The notes beneath the pieces were generated by a model. It did no database searches. It had not been told where the DNA came from and was given only the letters and a program-made list of their open reading frames with translations. Positions 57,925-64,000 of a DNA stretch of 64,000 nt are shown piece after piece. This stretch comes from Hofstenia miamia. Its lineage: Eukaryota; Xenacoelomorpha; Acoela; Hofsteniidae. The first letter of the stretch is position 1. Each line of letters starts with the position of its first letter. A program made the position numbers and the translations under genes. The stretch lies in NCBI GenBank assembly GCA_900660155.1, contig CABFPE010000432.1, positions 357,183 to 421,182 on the forward strand, written 5' to 3'.

Positions 57925-58110
57925 GTAAGAAATCTTTGATGGCTTTCCTCTTTGCTGAGCCCTTCTCCAACTTCGCCTACTCTTCCATTTGCTCCTATTT
58001 CATCTCCTGTGACTGTCCTCGCTGCCGTAAAACTTGACTTGTTTTTATTTATTTTTGTTGTGTATGCCTTCAGCGGCTAAATAAAGTCATTGATTATTAT
58101 TATTATTATG
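57925..58110 (+). mobile_element. LINE 3' end, plus strand
   Basis: Codes for AFLFAEPFSNFAYSSICS and a Cys pair (CDCPRC), then AATAAAGTCATTGATT and a run of ATT units, a typical LINE tail. It is a second, 5'-truncated copy facing away from the copy at 56900-57880. Confidence 0.65.
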
Positions 58111-58119
58111 TGAGATTGA

Positions 58120-61100
58120 AGGGATGAGACATCAGATGAGAGCATAGCATGGGATTCTGTCAATGACGAAACCACAATAGAATGGGCGTTATTGGAAAAC
58201 TAGATTGAAATGAACAGAGAGGAGATGGATTGTCACGGCAGGAAAATGATGGCATCCTTCTTGAGGGCACAACAACAGGAAAATTGCTAATGAGAAAGTG
58301 TAACATTAGCAATAGGCATTACTAGAATATAATTAAACTGTATAATTAACAGAAGAAATACGATAAAATTAAAAATGATCCACATTAGAAAAAGAAATTT
58401 CAAATTGAGAATGTTCAAAATCTTCAAGTTTTCATAAGCCAAAACAAGGCAAAAGGACACCAGGTCCTTTACTGTTCAACTGCAATTTTTTGGATCTGTA
58501 ACTTTAGGATATAGCCTTCTTTTTGTACAGATAGGGCGTTGCGTCTTTAGAAACAAACATAATGTAGACAGCAACTACCAATTACTTAGCTATTTACGGT
58601 GTTCTGCTGCAGAGCTCTTTAAGCTCTCCAAAATTCGATTGGCATATTTCAACTGATGATTATGGAAGACAATCCTTCTACAACTATCTACCCTATGAAC
58701 TCCCATTATCCGAGTTGACTATTTTTGTTTTCAAATGTATAAAATGTTGATATATTACAAGGCTCAAACGAAAATGGTAAAATTAACACTTTTTGGAATA
58801 GTAGTCTGTCTGAATTATTAGAGCAGTTCATCTTTGGAGGTCAATTGCACGGAGTTTATATCAAGCCAGACCATTTTCGCACTTAATTATGAATAAATTA
58901 TAGTGTGTATGATTCACATAAATATAATATAATTTAAATTAAGTATGCATTTTAATTATTTAATTATTGGGATAATGTAATTTGCAGCATTTCAAATACA
59001 GTATGTGTAAGAATTACTAATTTGTACAGGTATCCGAACAGAGGTTGTCATTGTCCTTGAAAACGCTTCTGTTCATTTTGGAATTGAATCCATACTAATA
59101 GGATACAAGAATAAACTTATAGAAATTTCGAGATTCTGAACATTCTGGATTTGATTCTATTTTTTCTGAATTGGGTATTACATTTTCTAAAATAGATTGG
59201 AAAAGGACGTAGAATTAGAATTTCAGAAACGATTGCTACAGACTGATAAAACATCCAAGGGACCGAAACTCATCAAAAATAACCTCGACAAAAATACCTT
59301 ATCATTTCAGTGTAGAAATCACTATGGCTCCAAGAGAGTATTTTTTGTGACTGCTAGCAACATTTCTTAAAAAGTATATATGAGATCTTCATTAAGGCGA
59401 ATCCATTAAACTATCAGACAAACAAAAATGAAAAATATTGTTGCATCTACGAAGATTCTTAGGAAATTTCTAAATAGAAGAGTTTGTGCAAGTATAACTT
59501 TAAATGCATTTAAGGACACAACATGCGGTTTACTTAATAACCTTTACTAACAGGGTAGGATAAATGACATTCACATGTAAATAGTTGATTCACAGGATTA
59601 ATGCATAATCTTCATTAAAAACTGGAAGACCAGTTACAACATTTTACAAATGTTATTGAATCCTCAAAAAGCCAAATTGCAATTCAAATAGTTTGAATAT
59701 ACTAAGTAATAAATAATCGAGTCCACGTTTTTTGAATTGAAATGATGACTTAAACGTTTTTATAGTTTCACTTTTTTCAAATATACAAAAACATGCAATT
59801 CTCAAACTTTACTTAAGTAAAATGTAAAAACAATATGTAGTTATTTGAGGGAATCGAAAGCAAGCAAAAAAAATAGAATCCATAAATATTGAAAACAATA
59901 AAATAGTCTTCCAAACGCAAAATAATTCAGCAAAGTATTTTGCAAAATATATGTGCATCGAAATAGATAAACACATTTTCTAGTAAGCCGCATCGCGCTT
60001 TGAACACCTATAAAATATTTTCTTCAAATTTCTTTAAAGATTCTTTTCCATCAATATATATTTTTTTTGCTACTTGCTAATTAAATATTTAACTATGCTA
60101 TTAGGTGGAATATGCTAAGTGATCCAGACAATTTGAATTTAATCCTCGTCAGTTAGAAAACTTTTTTGTGTAGAGCCTTTTAACTTTTACAGAAAGTATG
60201 ATATGGCCAAAAGATGAATGCATGAAATTTTGGAGCTGATTCGAATATTCCTGTCAATAAATATAGTCTATATGTAAGTGAATTGAGTGGAAAAGTACAT
60301 TTCAATAATTTGTGAAAATTGGTTAAACTTCTTAAATGTAGTATTAAAAAATATCACAAAAATTTGTAGCGCTTGAAATCAGTGTCAAAACTGCAATTTC
60401 GTGCTATGCAAACTTGGTTTCTCCGCACTTTGTACACCCAAAATATTCGTTTTTAAATACAAAGCGCGGATTATTTATTTAGTCTAGTGGAATAAAAGCT
60501 TAGAAAAAGATGTACATTTTAAGTTCTTTAAAATCAACAATTTATAAACACAATATCAATCAATTTCAATGAAAAACGTTTTTAATTAAAAAGGATTAGT
60601 AACCTTCGTCTTATATTTTCAATATTAAGTTTACAAGAACCCCACCAAACTTATTCTCAATAATTTTAAGGAAAATTTTCGTGAATCACATATTTGCCAG
60701 CCTCCGACTCAGTCCTTTCAATGTGCTTCATCTCATTTTGAAAAAGCTGCTGACCCTAGAGAAACTTCATTTGTAATATTTTCCCCAAAATACAACAATG
60801 TGGGAAGTATTTATGAATTTTTTTACAGATTTTGACTTTCAATACCGTTTGCTTCTATATGAAACTATACAAGTAAAATGTGTGGCGCGTGGTTTAAATA
60901 GTAAGGCACTTGGTTTATTAATATGGCGTTCACATTAAACTGAAAATACTGTAGCGTTTTTTATTAACATCCAAGACAATAATTAAAACTTACCGGTGTG
61001 TTACAAGAAAAATTATAGGGCTTTGGAATATAAAAATAAAATAAAGTTAATAGTGCACTGAATTCTTAGAATAAATTTAACAGAGATGCAAGATGCTTAA

Positions 61101-61570
61101 GTGCCAAGAGTTAGGCTGATCACAGTAGAGATTCCTACAGAGGGAGGTGGTGCAACTGACTGTGTCTAAAACAATTTAAAAGTAGATGGACAAACTTAGG
61201 TCATGTATAAAATAATAAAATTACTAAATTGCAGTTTAGAACCAAACTGCCTTAAGAAGGAAAATTATGAAATACATATTAAAAGAAAAACTGAAAACTT
61301 AGAATTTCTTTCTGGATAAACTGTAAAAAATTTATTCCCTAAATTACTTCGAGTGCAATCGAATCATTAATTTTTGAAATTTGGAAACAAAATTAGTATA
61401 TTGATCTGAATATATATTCTATTACGATATTCTGAGTTATAGACTAGATTAAACTTTAAAGAAATTAAAACTCAATAGCAGCATTACGCAGCTAAATGGT
61501 TGCCAGGTTTTCTTGTCATTTTATAAATATCAAATATGTCAATAGATAAGGAGAACATGAATAAGGTGCG
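58120..61570. other. Intergenic, no gene seen
   Basis: 58120-58320 is G/A-rich and may belong to the neighbouring LINE. The remainder is strongly AT-rich with no open frame of note. Confidence 0.5.
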
Positions 61571-61573
61571 CTA

Positions 61574-62822
61574 TAATTTGTTCCAACGTAAAATGTTCCA
61601 ATTTGTCCCTTTAACGTAAATTTGTGGACATTTCATAATAATGCAAAATTAAAAATGGTTATAAATTAGATATTGACGTTTCTGAGAAAATTGGTTTTGC
61701 AATTTAGATCGAGAAAAATCGATTTGAGAGTTGCTACTGCTAATTTAACGAAAGTTCTCTGTTAGCTGATTTAGATTTACAATGTTAGCAATCGAAAATA
61801 ACAAGCAATCAAAGAAATTTAATATATAATGCACTGAAAAGCTACATTTCATAGTTATTCATTTTAATTTCAATGGTTATCTTCTAATTGTTTTATTATG
61901 GAATCGAATTCAAATTTTCAGTGTATGAATGAATACTACTACTTAAATTATGTCTTGTAGAGTATCGTAATTGATTGCAAGCTGATGGCAGCAAATGCAT
62001 CCATCCTAGTGTGTATCCTTGAAGAACCTTATATGGTTTTTCATTGACGTATGCTCGGACTTAATTGTATTTCAACATTAAAAGGTAAATTTTCTGTTAA
62101 TTGACATTTTATTGATATAATAGCATGTAGAACGCAAACTAATATTAATATCATACAACAGTTTGTGGTCTTCGAAATATTTAATAAGCTAGATTTGTGG
62201 TTAAAAATTATTGGATAAATATTGAAAAACACGAAAATGGCGCTAGTAAACCAATATTGTCTATAACATTATTTCGTTATACTTGTTAATATGAATTTAA
62301 AAAAATTTTTTTTACATGTAATGCAAACAAACAGTAACTAAAAAAACATTTACAGTGTTTGTAAAATCTGAATCATTTAATGTTTACGGAGATTCGGTAG
62401 GAGTCTGACCTACTATTTCCATATATAAGTATGGCTGTGTTATTTACACTACAAATCTTCAAGTAAATAAATAAATAATAAAATTGAAATTCAAATTGAA
62501 TATTGACAATACAATAAACCGTAACTGCTACTAAAAGACTATTTATCAATAATGGAAGTTAACTTAGATGCTATTTAAGTTGCGATCTATTTCAAGTTTA
62601 TTACCACAAACAGTATAATTACTAAACAACAATAACACAATGGTTCACGAAAGGTCTAACAAATTTATTATCAACGTGCAATTTAATGCTAAATTAATCC
62701 CATTCTCAGAATCTTAAATTCAATATCCAATTTACCACATTGGTTAATTTTGCCTTTATATTAAATGTCTATAAATGTGAATTAAAAGGACATTTTGGAA
62801 CATTTTACATTGGAAGAAATTA
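61574..62822. mobile_element. Non-autonomous element with about 55-bp inverted ends
   Basis: The left end (TAATTTGTTCCAACGTAAAA, TGTTCCAATTTGTCC) and the inverted right end (TAATTTCTTCCAATGTAAAA, TGTTCCAAAATGTCC) agree at roughly 80% of positions over 55 bp. The 1.25-kb interior has no coding capacity I recognise. Confidence 0.65.
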
Positions 62823-62833
62823 AGTGATGTAAT

Positions 62834-63360
62834 GAATAAGTCATACAGGAATAAGTCATACATGAATAAGTCCTACATGATTAAATGCTACACTATTACT
62901 ATTAATGATTTTAATTCTCTGAAATTTATTCATTTTCTAATTGTTTGGATTTTTGTAATAATTTATTGCTTTTTTTGGAAATTAAATCAATTTTTCCAAT
63001 GCTGCTCTAAGTTTCTTTTACAGCTGTGGTTTGGTAGTTACACTAAATTTTTCAACTACTTTCAAGTGCATCTGGAAAACTTAATTATTTATATATGTAT
63101 TAAATTGATCCGCACAGATTAGAGCTTGACCTGCACCCCTTTCTTATATAGGTCATGACCTTAAATAAATCTCATTATTCTCAAAAATCTAAAATTTTGA
63201 TCCCAATCTGTGACCATAAATAATTTTGTATGACATTTTGCTGTCAATTCATTTCAATGTTGTGCTTATTAATGAAGAACTAAATCATGTAGGACTTAAT
63301 CAGTAGGACTCAATTGTGTAGGACTTAATTGTGTAGGACTTATTTCTGTAGGACTTATTC
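62834..63360. mobile_element. Foldback element with 15-bp repeat arrays at both ends
   Basis: The left end has four 15-bp units (GAATAAGTCATACAG, GAATAAGTCCTACAT and variants). The right end has five inverted units (TGTAGGACTTAATTG type). The 527-bp element would fold into a long hairpin. A 96-codon frame at 62832-63122 starts in the repeats (NKSYRNKSYMNKSYM) and is probably not a gene. Confidence 0.8.
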
Positions 63361-63369
63361 TATGCTGTC

Positions 63370-63700
63370 AATAGATAATACTTTTTTAAATTTGTATTTT
63401 TTGACAATAAAAGCTATGACAAACACTTTCTTAAAACCCACAAACAACAAAGCATATTTATCTAAGCAAATTTGTTTAAGGTAGATGAGAAAGAGACATT
63501 ATTTTGAATAATAGTAAAAGGGACATGAAAACTAGCTGTTTACATGCCAAAGTATAATAAAGTTTATAAACAATAAAATACAAACTTTTATTTAACATTG
63601 TATAAACACAAAGTAATTATTACACAAACTAAAAAGTTTTCAGAATCCTGTTATTGAAGATAGAGATAGACTTCATAGTTGAAGTGTTTTGACATGCAGC
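63370..63700. other. No gene seen
   Basis: AT-rich sequence next to the possible exon at 63705. Confidence 0.5.
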
Positions 63701-63704
63701 TCAC

Positions 63705-63828
63705 CTGGTTTGTAGGTTCCTTTCTGGATAATTTGACCTTCTTGGGATCAAATTGTTTAGGGGGTGAAGATTTCCTTTCTCTGATATTTTCTTCATGAGA
63801 CATTCATCTTGATTTTTGCTGATTTCTT
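63705..63828 (-). CDS. Possible coding exon of an unknown gene
   Basis: 124 nt on the minus strand, bounded by a T-rich tract with TTATAG acceptor and a strong donor (CCAG then GTGAGC). Two frames are plausible. One is open throughout (EEISKNQDECLMKKISEKGN). The other starts at an ATG right after a TGA (MSHEENIRERKSSPPKQFDP). Charged, no known domain. The rest of the gene would lie beyond the window or be absent. Confidence 0.3.
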
Positions 63829-64000
63829 CTATAACAAAAAATCTATCAATTATGTGCAAAATATATCCTCTTCTGTATGTCATCTACCTTCTGCAGAAGT
63901 GCTTTAGTGGCTGTGCCTCATACAATACATTTGTATGTTAGATGCAATAACAAAAGAGTTGTCTGCAGATAGGATAATTCTGATCAACTACATCTAAGGT

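Noticed and set aside
62832-63122. 96-codon frame with a repeated NKSY N-terminus
   Set aside because: The repeats are the 15-bp end array of the foldback element; the rest is AT-rich and hydrophobic without a domain.
63288-63360. CRISPR-like array of short repeats
   Set aside because: 15-bp units have no spacers and are mirrored at the other end of an animal transposable element.

Overview
The window is AT-rich, intron-bearing animal DNA, most likely from an arthropod or a similar invertebrate. Three things point that way: a fused APS kinase/ATP sulfurylase gene (an animal arrangement), a C2H2 zinc-finger gene, and a transposon mix (DD41D mariners, maT-like mariner, Tigger, piggyBac, metazoan CACTA, hAT, Penelope, L1/Tx1 and CR1/Jockey-like LINEs) that I associate with arthropods. 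The species cannot be named from sequence alone. No tRNA, rRNA or CRISPR array was seen.

Layout. 0-5.5 kb: repeats, a decayed Tigger element, a MITE and a broken DD41D mariner. 5.5-9.5 kb (+): a two-exon gene whose first exon encodes a KRAB-like domain of the PRDM9 type and whose second encodes 13 zinc fingers; the splice phases fit and give a 467-residue protein. 9.5-19 kb: fossil elements, including a LINE whose RT domain is split by an inverted pair of Penelope-like tails. 19.6-53.5 kb (-): one complete PAPS synthetase gene of 11 coding exons (595 codons). 54.6-56.2 kb (-): an F-box/leucine-rich protein with an intronless coding region. 57-64 kb: LINE remnants, two unusual inverted-repeat elements and a possible exon at the window edge.

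The PAPS synthetase gene makes the sulfate donor PAPS. Its kinase half comes from exons 1-5 and its sulfurylase half from exons 5-11. Its introns run from 40 nt to 18.6 kb. The largest (20018-38575) starts with a non-canonical GC donor and holds a CACTA element (with an hAT remnant inside it), two mariner copies, an L1/Tx1 LINE with another LINE tail inserted, a nearly intact IS630/Tc1-type transposon and a deleted piggyBac with perfect TTAA flanks. Intron 3 holds a DD41D mariner that looks intact: 31-bp perfect terminal repeats, TA duplication and a 353-residue open transposase.

Most promising for follow-up: the KRAB-like/zinc-finger gene in an apparently invertebrate genome; the intact DD41D element; the foldback element with 15-bp arrays at both ends; the GC-AG intron and 40-nt intron of PAPSS; and a piggyBac gene with a Tudor/chromo-like N-terminal module.
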